From: Mucilaginibacter tundrae | GTDB taxonomy: Bacteria > Bacteroidota > Bacteroidia > Sphingobacteriales > Sphingobacteriaceae | Reading direction: 5' to 3' | Assembly: GCF_013408825.1 (NCBI RefSeq) | Contig: NZ_JACCBZ010000001.1 | Location: 496,001-560,000, forward strand | DNA: 64,000 nucleotides | In this document: piece by piece, positions 25,563 through 34,028 of the stretch | How positions within the stretch are numbered: the stretch's first letter is position 1 | How the letters are laid out: the number at the start of each line of letters is the position of its first letter | Notes under the pieces: model-generated | What the model saw: only the letters and a program-made list of their open reading frames with translations | Databases searched by the model: none | What the model was told of the DNA's origin: nothing | Made by a program: the position numbers and the translations under genes

Positions 25563-25654
25563 TTATGCCCTTGTAGAGGTAGAATATTAATACAAACTTC
25601 TATATAACAAATCATCCGGGTGGTTTGAATAAGATTTATGAAAACTTATTTTTA

Positions 25655-25739
25655 ATATTAAAAAATAAAGCCTCCTCGCACTCGCTGCTTGGAGGCTTAA
25701 ACCTAAACCTTATCACAATAAGCAGGCAGAGTGCCTGCT
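25655..25739 (-). ncRNA. Candidate structured RNA, copy B (paired with 46065-46145)
   Basis: Read on the minus strand: a 5' hairpin AGCAGGCA-CTC-TGCCTGCT (25739-25721); the 20-base linker ATTGTGATAAGGTTTAGGTT (25719-25700), identical to copy A; then a terminator hairpin whose stem is GCCTCC/GGAGGC and whose loop shares CCAAGCAGCGAGTGC with copy A, ending TTTATTTTTT. Relative to copy A the stem shows a paired C-to-T / G-to-A change that keeps the base pair. It lies 60 bases after dapF on the same strand and could be its 3' end or a separate small RNA. The terminator hairpin itself is 25668-25698. Confidence 0.6.
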
Positions 25740-25798
25740 ATTTTGAAGCTATAAATATAGCTATTTTGGAATTAATATTTTGTTTAGTAACAGTATTT

Positions 25799-26758
25799 TT
25801 AACTTAGCTCATTTACATGTGCTAAAAGCTTTTCATACGCACCCGTTTCATGGCTATAATCACCGTTATTAATCGAGGAAATAATATTATTATTTTCAAA
25901 ATCGAAATTAATATCTGCAGCATATATATATGACGCATTACCTATCATCCTGCCACTCAAATCATTATTTACCAAACATTTAGTATAACCACCTTTATTA
26001 AATAAGGTAACCCATTCGCCTTTTTTTACATGGCCATTGTTCACGGCAGATAGCGTAGTAGCGAACATACCTGTTCCACATGAGTAAGTTAACCCAACAC
26101 CACGTTCGTAGGTAGCAACATATATACTATTATCACTTATTATTTTCCCGAAATTAACATTAACACCATGCGGTAATATCTGCGGCGATGAATTAGCTTT
26201 TTCGCCAAGCGCACGCAAGTCTTCCTCAACAATATCATCTACAAAAGCAACAATATGCGGGTTGGGTAATGATAATGCCGTAAACTTTATGGTTGATGAT
26301 AATTCAGGTATCAATCCATCTATTAATTCAGTACCGTTATTTTGAATAAGAAAATTACTTGAATCAAAATTAGCTTTAGGGAATGTTAACTCAAAGGCGG
26401 TAAGCTCCGGGTAAAAATCTTCAACCAAATTAAGCGGGTAAGGGATGCCCGTTTTATTTTCAATAATAACCTGTGGCTTTTCCAATAACTCCGATACGTA
26501 GCGGGCTACAATTCTTATCCCGTTACCGCACATTTCAGCTTCGGAGCCATCAGCATTAAATATTACCATTTTACCGTCACCAACCGTGCTGTTATCCACG
26601 TATAATATGCCATCGGCCCCAAAATCGGAGTTTCGGTTACACAAGTATATGGCAAGTTGCTTTTTCATGGAATCGGTTACAGCGCCATTATAATGCCTGA
26701 TATCGATCAGGAAAAAATCATTACCAGATCCCTGGCTTTTTAAAAGTGAAAATTGCAT
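25799..26758 (-). CDS. dapF: Diaminopimelate epimerase
   Basis: 319 residues, somewhat longer than the usual about 275. Converts LL- to meso-diaminopimelate for lysine and peptidoglycan. The two catalytic cysteines are in the expected motifs EMCGNGIR (about residue 77) and YSCGTGM (about 227), so it is a PLP-independent racemase-type enzyme. Start region QGSGNDFFLID is typical. The extra length is at the C-terminus (after about 270) and has no recognised motif. A consensus -7 box (minus strand TAAATTTG, 26801-26808) lies about 43 bases upstream. Confidence 0.93.
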   Translation of the reverse strand: MQFSLLKSQGSGNDFFLIDIRHYNGAVTDSMKKQLAIYLCNRNSDFGADGILYVDNSTVGDGKMVIFNADGSEAEMCGNGIRIVARYVSELLEKPQVIIENKTGIPYPLNLVEDFYPELTAFELTFPKANFDSSNFLIQNNGTELIDGLIPELSSTIKFTALSLPNPHIVAFVDDIVEEDLRALGEKANSSPQILPHGVNVNFGKIISDNSIYVATYERGVGLTYSCGTGMFATTLSAVNNGHVKKGEWVTLFNKGGYTKCLVNNDLSGRMIGNASYIYAADINFDFENNNIISSINNGDYSHETGAYEKLLAHVNELS

Positions 26759-26800
26759 ATCAATCGTTTCAAAAGCAATGCATTACATTGCCGTGGCTAC

Positions 26801-26808
26801 AAATTTAC
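26801..26808 (-). promoter_or_regulatory. -7 promoter box for dapF
   Basis: Minus-strand TAAATTTG, exact TAnnTTTG match. No TTTG at the ideal distance upstream. Confidence 0.5.
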
Positions 26809-26907
26809 GTTTCTACCCTCAAATATCGGGCACAGCGTATTATTTAATGTCATTCATAAACAACATTAAATATAATTAATACATTTATGGTATAAACCTA
26901 ACCAGGT

Positions 26908-27006
26908 ATGAACAAGAAACTTAAACTTACTTTATCTGCGATCGTTATACTAGCGAGCGCTGTTTTTAATGGCTTACCACGGATACCAGTTTGGGCAATG
27001 GCTTAG
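26908..27006 (+). other. 32-codon frame with signal-peptide-like start, possibly frameshifted
   Basis: ATG AAC AAG AAA CTT AAA opens a peptide with a good Sec-signal pattern (MNKKLKLTLSAIVILASAVF) but ends 11 residues later. Shifting frame near the T5 run at 26962-26966 gives an alternative ending WLTTDTSLGNGLG and a stop at the next codon, which looks more protein-like. So this is either a small secreted peptide, a pseudogene, or a base-call error in the run. It is convergent with the gene ending at 27027. Confidence 0.35.
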
Positions 27007-27026
27007 GGTAAAGTAAATAAGATTAA

Positions 27027-28610
27027 TTATTCTTTTCGCACAATCTGGCTGTTTACCTCAATCTCATTTAACAATCCCGGCGATTTTACCGTGCTGCTAA
27101 AGCTTTTATCAGGATTGGTTTGTGATATTTTTTCCAGATCGATATTGGTTTGATCGAGTTGCTTAAACAGGGTATTGATCTCTTTTAAATGCGAGTTAAA
27201 AAATTTCACTTTATTGTTATAAGTATCAATTTTATAATTGCTGGCTGTAGCCGACGCTTGCTTTGAAGTATCAGGTGTCATATAACCGTAGGGCGACAGA
27301 TTATTTATAGTGGTTTCAATAGGGACGAGTGACGGTGTAGCATCTTTCGGATCGATAGCCTGCAAACTAAGCCTCACCGGATCGGGATTATAGGCTACAA
27401 GACTCTTATACTCATCAACAATAGCATCCGTTATCTTGTGCTGATTGGCGTAGGTTTCAGCAATTATTTTATTTTTTACATTGTTTTTAAAGCCGTTAAA
27501 TAGCAGCGAAGTTAAATCATAGGCTTTCGTTCGCAACACAGCCCCTTGTATGGAGTAATAATTACTAAGCGTTTTACTTTTGGCATACATTACGCCCAAA
27601 TTAGTACTGATAAATTGTGTAGGCGTGCTTAAGCCCACGTCGGCCTCGTTACCATAGTTATAATACTGCCGGCCATAAATCTCCAGATCATCTATCCTTT
27701 CATAGGACGACAGAAAATATAACCGGTAGCGTTGATATTCTACATCCGGATTGTCTATCTGGGCATAGCAATTCTGCAAAAAGTCGTCTACTGCCTTATC
27801 ATTAAAAATCTGGTATATATCGGCACTTGCCGTTGGTTTCCAGCGGATGAGCGAAAGTTTCCCCTTAAATTCAAGTTCAGCGGTATTATTTACATGCAGC
27901 GAATCGAACATTTTGGCCACAAAATAGGCTACCTGTGCATTAGCCATTCCCCGTTTATCTTTATCAACCATCGCATATAAACTATCCTGAATGGTGAGAT
28001 AATTTTCGCTGTTATTCCAGAATGATGGCTCTAAAGGCGGCAACAAAAGCCGGTTGGTTTTGGTATCCACAAAAATAAAAGTGCCCAGCGGATAAACATT
28101 CTGAAAATTATTCTCGATCATGGACAAACTGCTCATCGAAGTTGAATCCATCTTCAATAAAAAATTAAGCACTTTGTTATGCTCCAGCTTAACACTTAAG
28201 CTTTCAAGCGATTCAAAGTTCGAAGCTTGTTTTTCGGGGATGATGATCGGTATGTAGTATACCGTTTTCTTATTCTGAGATAACTGGGTGAAATCCTTTT
28301 TTACCATAACCGAGGTTTCGTCCTCAGCATCCTGGCCGTAAAAAGCGATCGTATCGCCTTTATCAACTGAAATATCTTTAATTTTTTCTTCGTCAGGCTT
28401 AAGGTTTAATAACGCTTTTAGCTTAAACCCACCAGACTTTTTATTGATACGATAAAAAACCGCGACGTTAGTTTTAGCGGTATTTTTTATTTTGAATTTA
28501 AAGTTTGCGGCATAACCAGGTAGTGCTAAACAGCAAAAACAAATGAAAAGGAATAATAACTTGGTAATAATTTGTTTGTGGTTTGCAGTCGGCATTTCAG
28601 ATATTTTCAT
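27027..28610 (-). CDS. Secreted protein of unknown function
   Basis: 527 residues with an N-terminal signal (hydrophobic LLFLFICFCCLALPGYA, about 18-36). The first mature part (FKFKIKNTAKTNVAVFYRI...) looks beta-rich. The middle and C-terminal parts are mixed helices, including a segment with YFLSSYERIDDLEIYGRQYYNYG, reminiscent of thiol-disulfide or TlpA-associated periplasmic proteins only in composition. I do not recognise a family. The start could be at the first ATG (MKISEM) or at MPTANH. Monocistronic. Confidence 0.65.
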   Translation of the reverse strand: MKISEMPTANHKQIITKLLFLFICFCCLALPGYAANFKFKIKNTAKTNVAVFYRINKKSGGFKLKALLNLKPDEEKIKDISVDKGDTIAFYGQDAEDETSVMVKKDFTQLSQNKKTVYYIPIIIPEKQASNFESLESLSVKLEHNKVLNFLLKMDSTSMSSLSMIENNFQNVYPLGTFIFVDTKTNRLLLPPLEPSFWNNSENYLTIQDSLYAMVDKDKRGMANAQVAYFVAKMFDSLHVNNTAELEFKGKLSLIRWKPTASADIYQIFNDKAVDDFLQNCYAQIDNPDVEYQRYRLYFLSSYERIDDLEIYGRQYYNYGNEADVGLSTPTQFISTNLGVMYAKSKTLSNYYSIQGAVLRTKAYDLTSLLFNGFKNNVKNKIIAETYANQHKITDAIVDEYKSLVAYNPDPVRLSLQAIDPKDATPSLVPIETTINNLSPYGYMTPDTSKQASATASNYKIDTYNNKVKFFNSHLKEINTLFKQLDQTNIDLEKISQTNPDKSFSSTVKSPGLLNEIEVNSQIVRKE

Positions 28611-28675
28611 TTCGGGGTAAATAACAATAACGCCCTAATCCTTGCTTTAGTTTGTATTGATTGATAAAACAATAC

Positions 28676-30718
28676 TTATTTGCTATCCAACGGCAAGGTA
28701 AACCAAAAGGTGCTGCCCTCGCCTAAAATACTGTCAACCCCAATTTTCCCGTCATGTTTACGAATGATCTCAGCACTTATATACAGGCCTAAACCCAACC
28801 CCGAATTATTAAACCCTCCGGATTGTGCCTGATAATAACGATCAAAAAGAAAAGGGATTTTTTCGGATTCAATCCCAGGGCCCGTGTCTTTTACAGACAC
28901 TTTTACTGAATCGCCGGTTTTTTTAATCTCCATAATAATCACCAGTGAATCAGGCGCGTATTTCACAGCATTATTAACCAGGTTCACCACCACCTGTTCA
29001 ATAGCATGCTCATCAGCATTAACTTTTAAGCGCAGATCGCCTTGTACTTTAAATTCATATTTGCCGCTGGCTCTAACATGGCTGCAACAATTATTAAGCA
29101 AATCGGCTATCAAAAACTCTGTTTTGTTTAGTGTAAGCTGGCTTTGTTGCGATCGGCTAACATTAAGCAGATCCTCAACCAAAGTGCTTATTTTCCGCAT
29201 GCTTTTTAATGATTGGTCAATAAGCTTGGGCACTACTGGTGCAGTTGGGTTAGTCCTAAGCTTATCCAGCAATTGTAACGATGCTTTAAGGCTGGTAATG
29301 GGTGTTTTAAGTTCGTGGCTGGCAATACTTATAAAGTCGTCCTTTTGTTGTTCAAGGCGTTTAAACTGGGTAATGTCAAGCAGTGTCCCCAAAATTCTTT
29401 TGGGCTTTCCTGCCTTATCGTAGTATACATTACCTTGTACCCTTACCCAATGTATTGATTGATCGGCATAAATTACCCTTGCCTCATAAAATAATTTACC
29501 GTTAACCAATGCGCTTTTATGTGCGGCTTCCCTATCTGCCCGATCATCTGGATGTATCGCATTGGTATACATTAACCAGTCCACATGTCTATCGAACCCA
29601 AAAATGGTATCAAACCTATCAGACGTAAGCATTGTACCATTTATTAAATCCAGATCAAACGTACCGATCTCAGCAGCCTCCACAGCTAATCTTATGCGCT
29701 CTTCTACATCCTCAATACTGCGCCGGGCAATAACTTTGTCTGAAACCTCAATAGCCAATACCATTATCACCTGTACCTCGTTATCGATAAAAATCGGCTC
29801 GTACACAAAATCAACAAAAACTTTTTCTGCAACACTATTCCTTATTAATTCCAGTTCATGTTCCTTTGCAATAAAAGCTTCTCCTGTTGTAATAACTTTG
29901 TTCATTATAGGAGCGTAAACTTCGGCGGCTTCTGGCACGGCGTTCCAAATAGTACGATTTTCCAGTTCCTCTCGCTTTTTACCAACCAATTCAAGATAAG
30001 CAATATTTGCATCCTGAATAAAAAGATCATTGGCCCTTATGATACAAATGCCTATTGGCGCCTGTTTAACCATGCTCCTGAAGTAATTGTCGCTTTCAGA
30101 AAGATCCTGGTATAACTCCATCAGTTGTTGCCTGGATTGACTCAATTCTTCGTTCGAAGCGGTGATCTCTTCATTCGCGGCACGTATCTCCTCATTAGCA
30201 GCTGTAAGTTCTTCGTTAACAGCTGCCATTTCCACATTTGCTTCACGTATCTCCTCATTGGCTGATAGCAGCTCCTCATTAACGGTTCTTAACTCTTCAA
30301 TCAAATCCTGCTCTCTTTTCCTGCCTAATACAACTTCGGTAACATCCTTGGCCATATGCAAAATGCAATATGTTTTGTCATTAGCATTTTTTATGGCGCG
30401 GTATTCGAAATTAAAATAAAAGGTTTGCAGTTTGTCGTCTACAACCAGGTCTGCCGGGGTTTCGGTCCCTTTAATGGTAAGCCCTTCGTTCCAAACCTGT
30501 TTAAATAAATCAATAAACGGTTGGCCTTTAAGTTCCGGCAGGGCATCTTCCAATGATTTACCAATAACACTTTTTCCCTTACCCCAAACCGCAAGCATGG
30601 CGTCATTCGCATATTGGATAACCGCGTCTTCGGTAACGTGAATAGCAGTTGCATCTGTAGAGAAAGCTAAAACTTCTAATAATTGCTTGTCGCTTAAAAG
30701 GTAGTCCGTATAACTCAT
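28676..30718 (-). CDS. PAS-domain sensor histidine kinase
   Basis: 680 residues, no membrane segments, so a soluble sensor kinase. N-terminal PAS (about 8-128), then a striking coiled coil (about 135-205) built of repeats of the type NEEL/ANEEIR spaced 7 and 14 residues. Two further PAS domains follow (about 208-330 and 338-455). The HisKA domain has SIASHELKTP with the phospho-accepting His near 467. A complete HATPase follows with NLVNNAVKYA, DTGPGIESE and GLGLGLYIS. No response regulator is adjacent, so the partner is unknown. The coiled coil probably carries signals between PAS domains. Confidence 0.93.
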   Translation of the reverse strand: MSYTDYLLSDKQLLEVLAFSTDATAIHVTEDAVIQYANDAMLAVWGKGKSVIGKSLEDALPELKGQPFIDLFKQVWNEGLTIKGTETPADLVVDDKLQTFYFNFEYRAIKNANDKTYCILHMAKDVTEVVLGRKREQDLIEELRTVNEELLSANEEIREANVEMAAVNEELTAANEEIRAANEEITASNEELSQSRQQLMELYQDLSESDNYFRSMVKQAPIGICIIRANDLFIQDANIAYLELVGKKREELENRTIWNAVPEAAEVYAPIMNKVITTGEAFIAKEHELELIRNSVAEKVFVDFVYEPIFIDNEVQVIMVLAIEVSDKVIARRSIEDVEERIRLAVEAAEIGTFDLDLINGTMLTSDRFDTIFGFDRHVDWLMYTNAIHPDDRADREAAHKSALVNGKLFYEARVIYADQSIHWVRVQGNVYYDKAGKPKRILGTLLDITQFKRLEQQKDDFISIASHELKTPITSLKASLQLLDKLRTNPTAPVVPKLIDQSLKSMRKISTLVEDLLNVSRSQQSQLTLNKTEFLIADLLNNCCSHVRASGKYEFKVQGDLRLKVNADEHAIEQVVVNLVNNAVKYAPDSLVIIMEIKKTGDSVKVSVKDTGPGIESEKIPFLFDRYYQAQSGGFNNSGLGLGLYISAEIIRKHDGKIGVDSILGEGSTFWFTLPLDSK

Positions 30719-30855
30719 TTATGGGTTTTATCAGGGATAAAAGTAAAATATAATAACTTATTAGGATAAAAAATGTTTGGCGGGTTAACCGGTAATTATA
30801 TGCGATAATACTATTTAATTTTCAACAACACGACTGATATTTGGTTGTTGGTATT

Positions 30856-31245
30856 ATGAAAGAAGAGAAAAATCAAACCGCAGCCAATCCGTCTGATCAT
30901 TTGGCTAACGAGCGTACTTTTTTGGCCTGGATACGTACCAGCATCGCCATAATGGGTTTCGGATTTGTGGTGGTAAAGTTCGCGTTGTTTATTAAACAGA
31001 TCTCTTTGGTGCTAACTACTAAACAAACGGTTTTACCGGGTAAAGGCTACTCCACGCAAATAGGCATATTACTGGTTGCGGTTGGTGCTTTTATGGCCAT
31101 GTATTCCTATTTAAGATACCGTACAACTGAAAAGCAGCTGATGATTAAAGCTTACAAACCATCGGTATTACCGGCCTTGATTTTAACGATAGGTATTGTG
31201 ATCGTTGGCACTTTGCTGGTGATCTATTTGATACCGGGGTTATAA
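30856..31245 (+). CDS. DUF202 membrane protein
   Basis: 129 residues from the ATG at 30856 (MKEEKN). The DUF202 signature LANERTFLAWIRTSIAIMGFGFVV spans helix 1 (about 20-45). Two further helices lie at about 65-85 and 103-125. Inner-membrane protein; the family (YidH-like) has no settled function. A one-mismatch -7 box (GATATTTG) lies upstream. Convergent with the sialate esterase gene. Confidence 0.9.
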   Translation: MKEEKNQTAANPSDHLANERTFLAWIRTSIAIMGFGFVVVKFALFIKQISLVLTTKQTVLPGKGYSTQIGILLVAVGAFMAMYSYLRYRTTEKQLMIKAYKPSVLPALILTIGIVIVGTLLVIYLIPGL

Positions 31246-31262
31246 ACCGCTAAAGCCATAAA

Positions 31263-32759
31263 TCAATTACTCCAGTTATCCGTTCTGAATGGTTCCATGG
31301 GTAAACCTGCTGAGTTTTGCAGGTTAGTTACCGGAGCATCGGTAAAGGCATATCGTATTGCTACTATAGGGGCTGTAAAACCGGCGGGAGCTGTAAGCAC
31401 AATTTGGTCATTAACAATTTGCGCGTTGGCTTTTACAAAATTTTGATCGCTATCAGCCACAAAAAAATACTGCTTTAGCGGTTGGTTATTAATGGTATTA
31501 AGCCCCGGGCCATTTTTTAAGCTGATAGTTGCAGTAGTGTTATTGATGCTGTATGACGAAAACTGCGGGCCATAACATTGCACATTCTGGTTATAGGTAT
31601 TCTTCTCCGCCAGTAATGCTAAGCGCTCGCCAACTGGCTTTTTGTCCGGAGGATGCTGATTGGCAGGGTCGCCGACATCCATAGTGATAGCCATACCTGT
31701 ATTTAAAACATTAAGCACGTTGGCTTGTGCTTCTCTAAACTTGGCATAACTATCTTTTGTTGGGTCGCCGCCAACAGGGGTGGTGGTGAAGTAATCCTGA
31801 GCGAAAGGTGGCATCTGCACCAAATAAAAAGGCAGGTTTCCCTGGTTAAATATCGCACGCCAGCCTACAATCAGCGCCGAATTAAGCTTGGTATAATCAC
31901 TAACCGGGTTGTTAGTTTTATTGTTTTCACCCTGATACCAGATAAAGCCGGTGATTGACAGATCTTTTAGCGGGCTGATCATCCCATTATATAGCTGGGT
32001 AGCATTGTTTATACCAGCATAACTAACAAGATATGGATTTGCCTGGAATGCAGCCTCATTTGTCCAGGCCTCGCAGGATGTTCCATCTACCGCTGAAACA
32101 ATGATCCCGATAGGAACATTCAGATCAGTATTCAATTTCCGGGCAAAGTAATAGGCTACGCCACTTATATCGCCTGCGGTTTGCGGTGAACATACCGTCC
32201 AAAATGCAGGATGGGATAACGTATCTACAGGATTGGTTTCATAATCGGTCTGAGGTGTTAATACGCGAATATTTGGATAATTGGCTGCCGCGATCTCCGA
32301 CTTATAATTAGTTACTCCTTGAAAAGGCGCGATAGAATCAACCTGCATCACCATGTTCGATTGCCCGGAGCAGATCCACACATCGCCGATTAAAATATTT
32401 TTAAGGCTGATGGATTTGCTACCACTAGCCGATGCGGTAATTGTTTGGGCAGATGTATTTGCACTGCCTACATTAATGTTTGCAGTCCACACCCCGGATG
32501 TATTGGCTGTGGTAGTTACCGAATTGCTGAACCAGCTTGCATTTATTGTAATTGAAGATGCTGCTTTAGCAGTACCCCAAACCGTTAATGGCTTATTACG
32601 CTGAATAACCATATTACTTTGCAAAGTATTGGCTATGGTAAAACTAACAGAACTTGGTGGCGGGTTATTTATTACAGGCAGCGGAAAATGGTTGTCTTTT
32701 TTACAACTCCCCAAAACAAACAATAAAGTGATAATGGCTAAGGTTAACTTTAATCTCAT
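31263..32759 (-). CDS. Sialate O-acetylesterase-like lipoprotein
   Basis: 498 residues. Lipoprotein signal with lipobox LGSC (Cys at residue 19), so surface- or periplasm-exposed. The SASA/SGNH esterase domain has the nucleophile block GQSNM (about 132-136), the WYQGENN block and a late D-x3-QH block (GDPANQHPPD) that supplies the catalytic His. An N-terminal immunoglobulin-like domain of about 80 residues precedes it. The family removes O-acetyl groups from sialic acid or acetylated plant glycans; in a soil-type bacterium the latter is likelier. No SusC/D pair or other PUL genes are next to it. Confidence 0.88.
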   Translation of the reverse strand: MRLKLTLAIITLLFVLGSCKKDNHFPLPVINNPPPSSVSFTIANTLQSNMVIQRNKPLTVWGTAKAASSITINASWFSNSVTTTANTSGVWTANINVGSANTSAQTITASASGSKSISLKNILIGDVWICSGQSNMVMQVDSIAPFQGVTNYKSEIAAANYPNIRVLTPQTDYETNPVDTLSHPAFWTVCSPQTAGDISGVAYYFARKLNTDLNVPIGIIVSAVDGTSCEAWTNEAAFQANPYLVSYAGINNATQLYNGMISPLKDLSITGFIWYQGENNKTNNPVSDYTKLNSALIVGWRAIFNQGNLPFYLVQMPPFAQDYFTTTPVGGDPTKDSYAKFREAQANVLNVLNTGMAITMDVGDPANQHPPDKKPVGERLALLAEKNTYNQNVQCYGPQFSSYSINNTTATISLKNGPGLNTINNQPLKQYFFVADSDQNFVKANAQIVNDQIVLTAPAGFTAPIVAIRYAFTDAPVTNLQNSAGLPMEPFRTDNWSN

Positions 32760-32835
32760 ATAAAATATGGACTAAAGATAAAAATTAAGGCGTGAATTTC
32801 TAAACCAAGATCAAGTTACCATTCCCCTATACTGG

Positions 32836-33114
32836 TTTAAGAGTTAGCGCAGCGCTCTTAAATCATAGACCAAGGGAAGTCTCCGACTTCCTAACGAAAT
32901 TACTTCCAAAACACCTAACTACTTCCCTTACCGACAAAACAGTGTCAGTACTTATCCCAACCCATTTTCCGAAATTTGTATGTACCGGTAATGCTCTTGT
33001 GAAAGAGCGAATTTTGTTCTTTGAAATATTATATATGCTACTCTGCCTATGTTGATGTTGTCTCCAACATAGCATCAAAGACTAATACATGTTGGTGCAA
33101 CACCGACGTAGGCA
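32836..33114. repeat. Cluster of hairpins between two convergent-free genes
   Basis: Within 280 bases: TTTAAGAG/CTCTTAAA (32836-32862), GGAAGTC-TCC-GACTTCC (32875-32891), GCTCTT-GTGA-AAGAGC (32993-33008), CTATGTTG/CAACATAG (33047-33072) and an outer pair 33044-33060 with 33098-33114 (14 of 17 pairs). AAGGGAAGT near 32873 also recurs inverted as ACTTCCCTT near 32921. No gene; the 71-codon frame here is a by-product. It looks like a composite repeat or the remnant of a small mobile element. Confidence 0.6.
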
Positions 33115-33118
33115 TAAT

Positions 33119-33925
33119 TTAATAGTCTTTGTATTTAAAAAATATTAATTGCTTTTTTTTAATATCAACCTTAACATATCCTCCGTTCATACCGGCATAA
33201 ACCGTATGTGAATTGTATACGGCAATAGAATTTGGATAGAAGCCATACCAGAAAAGGCTATCTAAAATTAATTGCTTCTTCCATCTATTGATTATATAAA
33301 AGCGATTATATGTTGCTACAAATAATCGCTTTTTATAAACTGCAACTGACATTGGCGCATTGTCGAAATCAAGTTTTTTAGAAATTTTGAAATTGTCGCC
33401 CTCTAATTCAAGTTTATAAATAGATCCGCGATTAGTCCCCATGTGAGCTATCCCTGTCATAAAAAACAGGCTATCTTTATAGGAAAAAATAGCGTTTATA
33501 TTTCCGCCTGTTATAAGTATGTGTGGTGTGTCTGCCAGCTTTTTTATTAGTTCCTTCCGAATTCCAATAGCGAAAATCTTTTTAACCAAAGGTGCTTTTT
33601 CACCATCAACATATATAGTTTGGGATGTGTCTTTAGGTAAAAAATATAAGTTGCCTCCAAATTCCCCGGCATCGTAAGAAAAAAGCTGCCCACGTTTTAA
33701 GTTATATGACGTAGTATCTGTACTGGAACTTTCTACTTTACTAACCTGCACTTTGCCATTAACTATGGACACTGAAAATCTTTGATATGCTTCAAGATTT
33801 AATTTGCGCCAATCCTTAGAATCCGATTGCGGTGGAGGCAATTTTGTAAAATCACTTAGCGGGCATATTTGAGAATAGGCGCTGAGGCTAAAAAATAAAA
33901 AAGCAAGGAAAATAAGTTTCTTCAT
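33119..33925 (-). CDS. Secreted beta-propeller-like protein, unknown function
   Basis: 268 residues from MKKLIFLA, whose signal peptide ends SAYSQ; an earlier in-frame start would place 32 non-signal residues in front and is unlikely. The mature part has recurring strand patterns such as YKLELEGDNFKI, SVAVYKKRLFVAT and SIAVYNSHTVYAG, suggesting a small propeller. No catalytic motif. It lies just beyond the aconitase terminator on the same strand, so it needs its own promoter, which I could not identify. Confidence 0.65.
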   Translation of the reverse strand: MKKLIFLAFLFFSLSAYSQICPLSDFTKLPPPQSDSKDWRKLNLEAYQRFSVSIVNGKVQVSKVESSSTDTTSYNLKRGQLFSYDAGEFGGNLYFLPKDTSQTIYVDGEKAPLVKKIFAIGIRKELIKKLADTPHILITGGNINAIFSYKDSLFFMTGIAHMGTNRGSIYKLELEGDNFKISKKLDFDNAPMSVAVYKKRLFVATYNRFYIINRWKKQLILDSLFWYGFYPNSIAVYNSHTVYAGMNGGYVKVDIKKKQLIFFKYKDY

Positions 33926-33962
33926 ACAGGTAGGTTTATTTGATAAAGATAGAAAAAGCCAA

Positions 33963-33992
33963 CAAAAAAGCCTCCCCAAAAATGGAGAGGCT
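33963..33992 (-). terminator. Rho-independent terminator of the aconitase gene
   Basis: Minus strand AGCCTC-T-CCA pairs with TGG-G-GAGGCT (33992-33969) around TTTT and is followed by T6. It lies 37 bases after the aconitase stop. Confidence 0.85.
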
Positions 33993-34028
33993 CTAATAAA
34001 TCCGAAATCAAAATTCCGCAATCCGAAA

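Noticed and set aside
25625..25807. 60-codon plus-strand frame over the RNA element
   Set aside because: It crosses two hairpins and the end of dapF; not protein-like.
28884..29423. 179-codon frame opposite the PAS histidine kinase
   Set aside because: Entirely within a well-supported kinase gene; no promoter or motif.
32863..33078. 71-codon minus-strand frame in the hairpin cluster
   Set aside because: Made of repeat sequence with several hairpins; no conserved protein feature.
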